Source: DATJQF01 sp035505995
GTDB taxonomy: Bacteria > Bacteroidota > Bacteroidia > Bacteroidales > FEN-979
Assembly: GCA_035505995.1 (NCBI GenBank)
Contig: DATJQF010000016.1
Coordinates: 1 to 10,792, forward strand
Direction: 5' to 3'
DNA length: 10,792 nucleotides
Below are positions 1 through 6,851 of the stretch, in pieces; position 1 is the stretch's first letter; each line of letters begins with the position of its first letter. The translations under genes and the position numbers were made by a program. The notes under the pieces are model-generated. The model was given only the letters and a program-made list of their open reading frames with translations, searched no databases and was not told the DNA's origin.

Positions 1-1246
1 AAGAGAACTGCACGCCTTCCAGGGGCGACCAGCCGCATTTATACAGGATATTCCCCTTATTCACTTCCCAGGGTGCGTCCGGGCTCACACGGACGAGATC
101 GGCATGATATCCTTTGCGGATGAAACCCCGCTCTTTAATCCGATACAGGATTGCCGGTGCGTGGCACATTTTCTCCACGACTTTTTCCGGGGATAATTTT
201 CCCTGCCTGCAGAGCTCCAGCATCGCCACCAGCGAATGCTGGATCATCGGGCCGCCGGACGGACATTTCTCATAGGGCCGCTGTTTCTCCTCCCAGGTAT
301 GCGGGGCATGATCGGTAGCCACCAAGTCAAGCCGGTCTTTCAGCAATCCGTTCAGCAAGGCTTCCCGGTCGCAGCGGGTCTTGACCGACGGGTTCCACTT
401 GATCAGGGATCCCAGCCGGACATAATCCCCTTCATCAAACCACAGATGATGCACGCATACCTCGGCCGTGATCTTCTTTTGCTCGAGCGGCAGTGTATCC
501 TTCAGCAGCCCGAGCTCCTTTGCCGTCGAAATATGAAGCAAATGAAGGCGGGAGCCGAAGCGCCGGGCCAAATCCACCGCTTTTTCACTGGCACGGTAAC
601 AGGCTTCTTCGTCCCGGATCCAGGAATGGGCATTGATGGGGATATTTTCGCCGAACTCCTTCCGGTATTTTTCCAGGTTCTTCTGTACCGTAGCTTCGTC
701 CTCGCAATGCACGGCGATCAGGAGGGGAGACCGTTCAAAGATCGATGCCAGTATCTCCGGATCCTCCACGAGCATGTTGCCGGTGGAGGCGCCCATGAAC
801 AGCTTTAAGCCGCAGATGGCGGACGGATCCGCTTTCTCGATCTCCGCGAGATTGTCTGCAGCCGCCCCCAGGAAAAACGAATAATTGGCCAGGGAATGCT
901 CCGAGGCAATCCTGAATTTCTGTTCGAGGATCTCCAGCGTGGTGGCCCTGGGGTCGGTATTCGGCATATCCATGAAGGAGGTCACTCCCCCGGCCACGGC
1001 AGCCCTGCTTTCGGAATGGATATCGCCCTTGGCGGTCAGCCCCGGCTCGCGAAAATGAACATGATCGTCGATGACTCCCGGGAGCAGATAATCGCCTTCT
1101 GCATCGATCGCCGGAAGACCGGCCGGGATCTCCCGGTCATCCCGGAAAATTTCTTCAATCCTGCCCTGTTGAATAAGGACGCTTCCTTTAAAGACCTGTC
1201 CTTCGTTGACAAGCATGCAGCCGGTGATGAGGAGAGGTTCGGCCAT
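1..1246 (-). CDS. pyrC: Dihydroorotase (PyrC), C-terminus cut by window edge
   Basis: Catalyses reversible cyclisation of N-carbamoyl-L-aspartate to L-dihydroorotate, the third step of de novo UMP synthesis, in the cytoplasm. I translated the reverse strand from the ATG at 1246: 415 complete codons are open to the window edge, against roughly 440-450 residues usual for this family, so about 30 residues are missing. The amidohydrolase metal site is complete: the DHVHFREPG motif supplies His62 and His64, Lys148 in GLKLFMG is placed as the bridging (carboxylated) lysine, His180 (AVHCED) and His238 (LLHIS) follow, and Asp312 in ATDHAPH is the catalytic acid. GLKLFMGASTGNMLV is typical of the Bacteroidota-type dihydroorotases. 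The ATG is chosen because it gives the usual short lead-in (MAEPLLITGCMLVNEG) and a -7 promoter octamer lies 22 bp upstream. Allantoinase and hydantoinase are related alternatives, but the HFREPG and ATDHAPH context favours dihydroorotase. Confidence 0.93.
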   Translation of the reverse strand, partial: MAEPLLITGCMLVNEGQVFKGSVLIQQGRIEEIFRDDREIPAGLPAIDAEGDYLLPGVIDDHVHFREPGLTAKGDIHSESRAAVAGGVTSFMDMPNTDPRATTLEILEQKFRIASEHSLANYSFFLGAAADNLAEIEKADPSAICGLKLFMGASTGNMLVEDPEILASIFERSPLLIAVHCEDEATVQKNLEKYRKEFGENIPINAHSWIRDEEACYRASEKAVDLARRFGSRLHLLHISTAKELGLLKDTLPLEQKKITAEVCVHHLWFDEGDYVRLGSLIKWNPSVKTRCDREALLNGLLKDRLDLVATDHAPHTWEEKQRPYEKCPSGGPMIQHSLVAMLELCRQGKLSPEKVVEKMCHAPAILYRIKERGFIRKGYHADLVRVSPDAPWEVNKGNILYKCGWSPLEGVQFS

Positions 1247-1268
1247 GGAGGTCTGCTGTAAAACGGTG

Positions 1269-1276
1269 CAAAGATA
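1269..1276 (-). promoter_or_regulatory. Predicted Bacteroidota -7 promoter element for pyrC
   Basis: Reads TATCTTTG on the minus strand, an exact match to the Bacteroidota consensus TAnnTTTG. It lies between the stop of the glycosyltransferase gene (1294) and the pyrC ATG (1246). Transcription would begin near 1263, giving a leader of about 15-17 nt. I see no clear TTTG-type -33 box at the expected spacing, so the call rests on the -7 octamer and its position. Confidence 0.6.
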
Positions 1277-1293
1277 AGAGGAAAGTGAAAAGC

Positions 1294-2031
1294 CTACCGG
1301 ACCCGCTGGTATTTTTTAAACAGGCCGCGCATCCGGAGCGAGATCACCCCGAGTATCGCCTCCTTGAAAATTCCCTTGCTCATCTTGGAAGAGCCCTGGG
1401 TGCGGTCGGTGAAGATGATAGGCACCTCCGTGATCCGGAACCCGAGTTTCCAGGCGGTGTATTTCATCTCGATCTGGAAGGCATACCCGGTAAAGCGGAT
1501 CTGGTCAAGGTTGATGGCTTCCAGCACTTTCCGCGAATAGCATTTGAAGCCGGCGGTAGTGTCCCTGATCTTCATCCGGGTGATCAGCCTGACATAAGCG
1601 GAAGCATAATAGGACATCAGCACGCGTCCCATGGGCCAGTTCACCACATTCACACCCGTGATATACCGGGAACCGATGGCCAGGTCGGCACCCTGATTTT
1701 TCACCGCGTCATAAAGCCGGACCAGGTCGTCGGGATTATGGGAAAAATCGGCATCCATCTCAAAAATGAACCCGTACCCGTTTTGCAGCGCCCAGCGGAA
1801 CCCATGGATATAGGCGGTACCCAGGCCCAGTTTCCCTTTTCTCTCTTCCATGAACAGGCGTCGCGGAAACTCGGCCTGCAGTTTTCTTACGATGCCGGCC
1901 GTACCGTCGGGAGAATTATCTTCGATGATCAGGATGTCAAACTCCTTTTCCAGCGAATAAACCTTCCGGATGATCCGTTCAATGTTTTCTTTTTCGTTGT
2001 AAGTGGGGATTATGACCAGGCTGTCGGACAC
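1294..2031 (-). CDS. Polyprenol-phosphate mannosyltransferase-like family 2 glycosyltransferase
   Basis: A GT-A fold, family 2 glycosyltransferase of the dolichyl/polyprenyl-phosphate mannose synthase (DPM1) type, expected to move a sugar, probably mannose from GDP-mannose, onto a polyprenyl phosphate at the inner face of the membrane. From the chosen start the protein is 245 residues. Visible: the N-terminal strand VIIPTYNEKENI (6-17), nucleotide-binding DILIIEDNSPDGT (32-44), KLGLGTAYIHG (67-77), the DxD-type motif MDADFSHNP (92-100), GSRY (120-123), and RDTTAGFKCYSR (156-167). There is no C-terminal membrane domain, so it resembles the soluble, membrane-associated DPM1 form. The reading frame stays open back to an ATG at 2187, but that start would lie inside mfd. 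I prefer GTG at 2031, which gives the family-typical VSDSLVIIPTYNE and sits just after a -7-like octamer. Sugar and acceptor are inferred from family; an undecaprenyl-phosphate glucosyl- or other hexosyltransferase is possible. Confidence 0.85.
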   Translation of the reverse strand: MSDSLVIIPTYNEKENIERIIRKVYSLEKEFDILIIEDNSPDGTAGIVRKLQAEFPRRLFMEERKGKLGLGTAYIHGFRWALQNGYGFIFEMDADFSHNPDDLVRLYDAVKNQGADLAIGSRYITGVNVVNWPMGRVLMSYYASAYVRLITRMKIRDTTAGFKCYSRKVLEAINLDQIRFTGYAFQIEMKYTAWKLGFRITEVPIIFTDRTQGSSKMSKGIFKEAILGVISLRMRGLFKKYQRVR

Positions 2032-2046
2032 AGGAAAAATTTTCAC

Positions 2047-2054
2047 GAAAGATA
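2047..2054 (-). promoter_or_regulatory. Predicted -7 element for the glycosyltransferase gene
   Basis: Reads TATCTTTC on the minus strand, one mismatch from TAnnTTTG. It lies in the 53-bp AT-rich gap after the mfd stop codon; a TTTT stretch about 17 bp further upstream could serve as a poor -33 element. Transcription would begin near 2041, downstream of the GTG at 2046, which supports the GTG at 2031 as the real start and implies a leader of about 10 nt. Confidence 0.45.
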
Positions 2055-2084
2055 CATCATTTTTTAAATATAAAAATGAAAAAA

Positions 2085-5000
2085 TTAAATCGGTTGGAGC
2101 GGAACCAGCGCCTGCAGCGCGTCGGCTACAGTCCTCACATTCCTGAAAACGAGGAAGAGCCGGTTCTTGTCCTCTTTCATCCGGCAATAATCCGGGTGGT
2201 CCCGCAGGAAGGCGAGCAGGCGGGAGAATTCCTCCGACTGGTAATACGGGGATTCCGGGCCGCCCGGTAAATAGGCCATCAGCCGGTCGTTCCGGAGCAC
2301 CAGCTTTTCAAAATTGAGACTCTTGGCCAGCCACCGGAGGCGGATGGTCTCGATGAGCGATTCGGTTTGTTCCGGCAGCGGGCCGAACCGGTCGGTGATC
2401 CGCGCCCGGTAGGCATCCAGCTCATCTTCCTTTTCGAGGGAATCCAGTTCCTTGTACAGGCTCAGCCGTTCGGTGATGTTGGTGATGTAATGATCGGGGA
2501 TCAGGATCTCCAGGTCGGTTTCGATCGTGCAATCCCTGACATACCCCGCGGGATGCTCTTCGTTAAAAAGCTCCCTGAACTCCTGTTCCTTCAGCTCCAG
2601 GATCGCTTCATCGAGGATCTTCTGGTACATGTCAAAGCCTATTTCCGAGATAAACCCGCTTTGCTCGGCTCCCAGGATATTGCCGGCGCCCCGTATGTCC
2701 AGGTCCCTCATGGCAATATTGAACCCGCTGCCCAGCTCCGAGAACTCCTCGATGGCCTGCAGGCGCTTTTTTGCTTCGCCGGTCAGGGAGGTCAGGGAAG
2801 GCGCCAGGAGGTAACAGAACGCCTTTTTATTGGATCTCCCCACCCTTCCCCGCAGCTGGTGAAGGTCGCTTAGGCCGTATTGCTGCGCATCGTTGATGAT
2901 GATCGTATTCACATTCGGGATATCCAGGCCCGATTCAATGATCGTCGTGGCCACCAGCACATCCAGGTCCCCTTCAATGAAGTCCACCATGACATTCTCC
3001 AGCTTCCTGCCCTCCATCTGCCCGTGGGCGATCCCGATCTTCACTTCCGGAACCGCCCGCTGGATCATGCCCGCCACTTCCAGGATATTCTGCACCCGGG
3101 AATTCACGAAAAATACCTGTCCCCCGCGGGAGACCTCATACCGGATGGCATCGCGGATGATCTCTTCCCGGAACGTATGGATCTCGGTCTGGATCGGGTA
3201 CCGGTTGGGCGGGGGCGTGTTGATGATGGAAAGATCGCGGGCCCCCATCAGGGAGAACTGAAGCGTGCGGGGAATAGGGGTGGCAGTCAGGGTCAGGGTA
3301 TCCACGTTGATCCTCAGATGGCGGATCTTCTCTTTGGCCGCTACGCCGAATTTCTGCTCTTCATCGATGATCAGCAGTCCGAGATCCTTGAATTTGACAT
3401 CCTTTCCCAGGATCCGGTGGGTCCCGATCAGAATGTCCAGCGTGCCGGCCTCCAGCTCGGCCAGGATCTTTTTCTGCGCTTTCGCCGATTTGAAACGGTT
3501 GATATAACCGACGGTGCAGGGGAAATCGCGAAGGCGGTCCGAAAAGGTCTTGTAATGCTGAAGGGCCAGGATGGTGGTGGGAACCAGGATGGCTACCTGC
3601 TTGCTCTCGGTGACCATCTTAAAAGCGGCACGGATCGCTATTTCCGTCTTCCCGAATCCCACATCCCCGCAAATGAGCCGGTCCATCGGGTACCCGGCTT
3701 CCAGGTCTTTCTTGACATCGGTCGTTGCTTTGAGCTGGTCGGGGGTATCTTCGTACATGAAAGAGGCTTCCAGCTCCGTCTGCAGGTAGGTGTCGGGGGT
3801 GCAGGCGAACCCGTGCGTCGCTCTCCGCTCGGCGTACAGGCGGATCAGGTCTTTGGCAATGTCGCGGACCCTGCTCTTCGTTTTATTCTTCAGTTTTGTC
3901 CAGGCATCGGAGCCAAGCCGGTTCAGGACCGGCGGATTTCCGTCCTTCCCGATATATTTGGAGATCCGGTGCAGCGAATGGATGCTGACATAGAGGATAT
4001 CGTTGTTTTTATAGATCAGCCGGATGGCTTCCTGTTCCCTACCGTGGTTCACGATCTTCTCCAGCCCATCGAATTTTCCAACCCCGTGATCGATATGTGT
4101 GACATAATCTCCGGGCTTCAGATCGTAAAGCTCCTTCAGGGTCAGGGCTTCCCGGCTGGCATACCCGTCGCGCAGATGAAACCGGTGATACCTTTCAAAG
4201 ATCTGGTGGTCGGTATAAAAGGCAAGATTCAGGGTCCGCTCAACGAAACCCTCATGAAGCGGGTATTTCACCAGGGTATAGGAAAGCGGACGGGCGGAAT
4301 GGTTCTTGGCCTGGAGATCGGCGAGGATGGATTCGAGCCGCTCGCTTTGCTTCTCATTGGCAGCCAACAGGATATTACGGATCCCCTTCTCCGAGTTCTC
4401 CTGCAGGTGCTCAAACAGAAGATCAAAATTCTTATGGAACACCGGCTGGGGCGACTGGAGGTATTCGATGGAATGAGATCCTTGGTACCACGCCTGTTTT
4501 CCGAACTCTATGACCGGGAACTTATCCATATTGCGGATCACCTCCTCGCCGGGCAGGAAGAAATCCGGATCATCCGGGTTTGCTTCCGCGGATGCGAGTG
4601 ACGCGAGATCGTCGGCCCAGATGACGGACCGTTCCGGGAAAAATTCGAATATGGCATCGAACCGGATCCTGCGCTCCCGGTTGACCCGGATGTCGGGAAG
4701 GATCGTGATCTCCGTTTTTTTCTCGATGGAAAGCTGAGTGGTCGCATCGAAGGTCCGGATGGAAGCCACGCGGTCCCCGTCGAATTCGATGCGGTACGGG
4801 TGCTCGCCCGAAAAGGAATACACGTCGATCAATCCTCCCCTCAGGGAGAACTGCCCCGGCTCGATCACGAAATCCACCCGCTCAAACTCATATTCTACCA
4901 GCAGGTCGAGGAGGAACTCCAGGGAGACCGGCTCCCCGGAGGTAAGCTTCAGGGTGTTCTTCTCCAGGTATTTCCGGTTCACGACTTTTTCCGTCACGGC

Positions 5001-5408
5001 CTCCGGATAGGTGACCATGATGAACTTTTTCGCCCGGGAGTGAAGCCGGTTCAGTACTTCGCTCCTCGACAGGAGTCCCATATTATCCTTCTGGTTGCCG
5101 GAGGAGTGCTGTTTAAACGAGGAAGGAAAGAAGAGGACTTTTCTTTTTTCCGTATTCAGATCTTTTTCCGAAAAGATCTGTTCCAGGTCGTTGAAAAAAT
5201 AGGCGGCCGATTCTTTGTCCGGCAGGATGAAGCAATGAAGGCCCGGGGAAGCTTCAAAGGCGGCGGCGCTTACCAGGCTCCTGGCTGAGCCGATCAGTCC
5301 TTTCAGCCGGATGCGTGCTTTCGCGACATCCGGGTCCGAGAGGAGGCGAAGGATCTCCGCCGTGCGGGGATCCTCCCTGAACAACGATGAGATCGAGGAG
5401 GAATGCAA
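2085..5408 (-). CDS. mfd: Transcription-repair coupling factor Mfd
   Basis: ATP-driven DNA translocase that recognises RNA polymerase stalled at template-strand lesions, displaces it and recruits UvrA for nucleotide excision repair. The protein is 1107 residues, a normal length. The N-terminal UvrB-homology region covers about 1-340 (IRLKGLIGSARS 33-43; FERVDFVIEPGQFSLRGGLIDVY 175-197). The CarD-like RNA-polymerase interaction domain covers about 425-490 (PGDYVTHIDHGVGKFDGLE). The RecG-like motor has Walker A GDVGFGKTE (581-589), the DEEQ box (682-685), TATPIPRT (708-715), ESGLDIPN (825-832) and QLRGRVGRS (851-859). The TRCF-specific DLDIRGAGNILGAEQSGF (902-919) and a C-terminal UvrA-masking domain end the protein. 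The start is TTG at 5408: the next in-frame stop upstream is only 11 codons away and no ATG or GTG lies between, while a perfect -7 octamer lies 26 bp upstream. No frameshift or truncation is seen. Confidence 0.97.
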   Translation of the reverse strand: MHSSSISSLFREDPRTAEILRLLSDPDVAKARIRLKGLIGSARSLVSAAAFEASPGLHCFILPDKESAAYFFNDLEQIFSEKDLNTEKRKVLFFPSSFKQHSSGNQKDNMGLLSRSEVLNRLHSRAKKFIMVTYPEAVTEKVVNRKYLEKNTLKLTSGEPVSLEFLLDLLVEYEFERVDFVIEPGQFSLRGGLIDVYSFSGEHPYRIEFDGDRVASIRTFDATTQLSIEKKTEITILPDIRVNRERRIRFDAIFEFFPERSVIWADDLASLASAEANPDDPDFFLPGEEVIRNMDKFPVIEFGKQAWYQGSHSIEYLQSPQPVFHKNFDLLFEHLQENSEKGIRNILLAANEKQSERLESILADLQAKNHSARPLSYTLVKYPLHEGFVERTLNLAFYTDHQIFERYHRFHLRDGYASREALTLKELYDLKPGDYVTHIDHGVGKFDGLEKIVNHGREQEAIRLIYKNNDILYVSIHSLHRISKYIGKDGNPPVLNRLGSDAWTKLKNKTKSRVRDIAKDLIRLYAERRATHGFACTPDTYLQTELEASFMYEDTPDQLKATTDVKKDLEAGYPMDRLICGDVGFGKTEIAIRAAFKMVTESKQVAILVPTTILALQHYKTFSDRLRDFPCTVGYINRFKSAKAQKKILAELEAGTLDILIGTHRILGKDVKFKDLGLLIIDEEQKFGVAAKEKIRHLRINVDTLTLTATPIPRTLQFSLMGARDLSIINTPPPNRYPIQTEIHTFREEIIRDAIRYEVSRGGQVFFVNSRVQNILEVAGMIQRAVPEVKIGIAHGQMEGRKLENVMVDFIEGDLDVLVATTIIESGLDIPNVNTIIINDAQQYGLSDLHQLRGRVGRSNKKAFCYLLAPSLTSLTGEAKKRLQAIEEFSELGSGFNIAMRDLDIRGAGNILGAEQSGFISEIGFDMYQKILDEAILELKEQEFRELFNEEHPAGYVRDCTIETDLEILIPDHYITNITERLSLYKELDSLEKEDELDAYRARITDRFGPLPEQTESLIETIRLRWLAKSLNFEKLVLRNDRLMAYLPGGPESPYYQSEEFSRLLAFLRDHPDYCRMKEDKNRLFLVFRNVRTVADALQALVPLQPI

Positions 5409-5433
5409 GGGTATCCCGGCAGATTCGGGGCTG

Positions 5434-5441
5434 CAAAATTA
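5434..5441 (-). promoter_or_regulatory. Predicted -7 promoter element for mfd
   Basis: Reads TAATTTTG on the minus strand, an exact match to TAnnTTTG. Transcription would begin near 5428, about 20 nt before the TTG start of mfd at 5408. It forms one half of a divergent arrangement with the aspartokinase promoter at 5520-5527. A matching -33 box is not evident. Confidence 0.55.
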
Positions 5442-5519
5442 CGAAAAAGCGGGCAGGATGGCTCTGCAGCCAGGCCGGAAGCCGGTCGTCTTACCCCTGC
5501 GGCGGTAATGAAAAATAAA

Positions 5520-5527
5520 TATCTTTG
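5520..5527 (+). promoter_or_regulatory. Predicted -7 promoter element for the aspartokinase gene
   Basis: Reads TATCTTTG, an exact match to the Bacteroidota -7 consensus, in an AT-rich pocket (5508-5534) of otherwise GC-rich DNA. Only four bases separate it from the ATG at 5532. With the usual spacing, transcription would begin at or within a base or two of that ATG, implying a leaderless or nearly leaderless mRNA. No clear -33 TTTG is seen about 20 bp upstream. Confidence 0.55.
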
Positions 5528-5531
5528 CTAT

Positions 5532-6830
5532 ATGGATGTCCGGGTCTTTAAATTCGGCGGGGCGGCGCTTGCAAATGCAAACGGGATCCGGAACGTCGCC
5601 TCCATCCTGAAAAAACAGTCGCCGGGAAAGCTGGTCGTGGTGGTTTCCGCCCTGGGGAAGATCACCAACGCACTGGAGGAATTGCTGGATCAGTTCATCG
5701 ATCGCGATTCCGTCCTGATGATCGAAACCTACAACCGGATCCGGAATTTCCACCTGGAGATCGCCCGGGAGCTTTTTCCCTCCGAAAGTCATCCGGTGTA
5801 CAGGGATCTGGATGCGCTTTTTGAAAGGCTGCGCGGGCATATCCGCAAAGGCCACCTTACCCGGGGGATCGCACTGGAATACGACTTCGAATACGATCAG
5901 ATAGTTAGCTACGGGGAGCTTTTCTCCTCTGCCCTGGTGCATCATTTCCTGCAGGGGTCCGGCATCCGGAACCGCTTGTTTGATGCCCGGGAGCTGGTAA
6001 TGACCGATACATCGTGGACCGACGCCCGGGTGGACTGGGCGGCATCGCGCCAGCAGATCCGGGCCAGGCTGGGACGATATTTCTCTTCCGTCAGAAAGGA
6101 ACGGCAGATCGGGCTGACCCAGGGATTCATCGGCAAGGCGCCCGACGGGAGCACCACGACCCTGGGAAGGGAAGGTTCCGATTTCAGCGCCGCGATCTTC
6201 GCTTTTTGCCTGGGCTGCAGCGAGCTGACGATCTGGAAGGATGTCCCCGGCGTGATGAATGCCGACCCCAAATGGTTCCGTGATGCGAAAAAGCTGGAGA
6301 CCCTCTCCTACCTCGAGGCCATCGAACTGGCCTATTTCGGCGCGTCGGTGATCCATCCCAAAACGATCCAGCCGCTGGAAAACGCCAACATCACCCTCCA
6401 GGTAAAGAGCTTTCTCCGTCCAAAAGAAAAGGGAACCCTCGTCCGGAATATCAAAAAATGGAAGGTGCCTTTCCCGATTTTCATCCGCAAGCAGAACCAG
6501 GTGCTGATCTCCCTGTCCCCCAAGGATTTCTCCTTTATCCTGGAAGCGAACCTGAGCCAGATCTTCGATATCCTGGCAAGGTTCCGGGCAAAGGTCAATG
6601 TGATGCAGAATTCAGCCGTATCCTTTTCCGTATGCATCGATTCCAACCGGCATATCCTGCCCGATCTGCTGAAGGAGCTTAAAAAAGATTACCGGGTCCG
6701 GTACAACGACCGGCTGGAACTGATTACGATCCGGCATTACGACCAGAAGGCCATCGACCGGATCGGCCGCAATCATAAGATCCTGCTGGAGCAAAAGACC
6801 CGGAACACCGTTCACCTGGTCAAGCAGTGA
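5532..6830 (+). CDS. lysC: Aspartate kinase (monofunctional)
   Basis: Phosphorylates L-aspartate to 4-phospho-L-aspartate, the entry step to lysine/diaminopimelate, threonine and methionine synthesis. From ATG 5532 the protein is 432 residues, the usual size for a single-domain aspartokinase with no homoserine dehydrogenase fused. The amino-acid-kinase domain covers about 1-305: KFGGAA (7-12), VVVVSALGKITNALEE (35-50), SYGELFSSALV (126-136), the catalytic loop TTTLGREGSDFSAA (208-221), LTIWKDVPGVMNADP (232-246) and GASVIHPKTIQPL (270-282). ACT-type regulatory sequence follows from about 315, ending in the family-typical ILLEQKTRNTV (417-427), so feedback inhibition by an end-product amino acid is likely, though which one cannot be read here. 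The frame is open back to 5403 with another ATG at 5508, but that codon lies upstream of the predicted -7 element, so 5532 is preferred. Odd: the family motif KFGGTSV/KFGGASV reads KFGGAAL. It converges on the phosphofructokinase gene. Confidence 0.93.
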   Translation: MDVRVFKFGGAALANANGIRNVASILKKQSPGKLVVVVSALGKITNALEELLDQFIDRDSVLMIETYNRIRNFHLEIARELFPSESHPVYRDLDALFERLRGHIRKGHLTRGIALEYDFEYDQIVSYGELFSSALVHHFLQGSGIRNRLFDARELVMTDTSWTDARVDWAASRQQIRARLGRYFSSVRKERQIGLTQGFIGKAPDGSTTTLGREGSDFSAAIFAFCLGCSELTIWKDVPGVMNADPKWFRDAKKLETLSYLEAIELAYFGASVIHPKTIQPLENANITLQVKSFLRPKEKGTLVRNIKKWKVPFPIFIRKQNQVLISLSPKDFSFILEANLSQIFDILARFRAKVNVMQNSAVSFSVCIDSNRHILPDLLKELKKDYRVRYNDRLELITIRHYDQKAIDRIGRNHKILLEQKTRNTVHLVKQ

Positions 6831-6851
6831 TCCTTCCCGTCACGGGATCAC
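6827..6851. terminator. Inverted repeat across two convergent stop codons, possible bidirectional terminator
   Basis: GTGATCC at 6827-6833 is matched by GGATCAC at 6845-6851. An alternative fold pairs GTGAT with ATCAC and CCCG with CGGG around a TCA loop. The repeat contains the aspartokinase stop TGA (6828-6830) and the phosphofructokinase stop (6840-6842 on the minus strand). Neither strand has a run of T after the stem, so it is not a textbook intrinsic terminator. It may still halt converging transcription, or the symmetry may be chance. Confidence 0.35.

Noticed and set aside
1285..2067. Plus-strand open frame of 260 codons opposite the glycosyltransferase
   Set aside because: Antisense shadow of a well-supported gene; low-complexity composition and no family motif.
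2032..2084. T-rich tract after the mfd stop as an intrinsic terminator
   Set aside because: The transcript would be U-rich, but I see no stable GC stem before it; the AT-richness is better explained by a promoter.
2032..2187. N-terminal extension of the glycosyltransferase to an ATG at 2187
   Set aside because: It would overlap the end of mfd by about 100 bp, encodes a sequence not seen in the family, and lies upstream of the predicted promoter.
2880..4601. Long plus-strand open frame (573 codons) opposite mfd
   Set aside because: It is exactly antisense to conserved Mfd motor and interaction-domain codons, has no recognisable motif, and arises because the GC-rich codon use removes stops in the opposing frame.
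5439..6356. Minus-strand open frame of 305 codons opposite the aspartokinase
   Set aside because: Antisense shadow; the plus strand holds all aspartokinase motifs. It would also run through the divergent promoter region.
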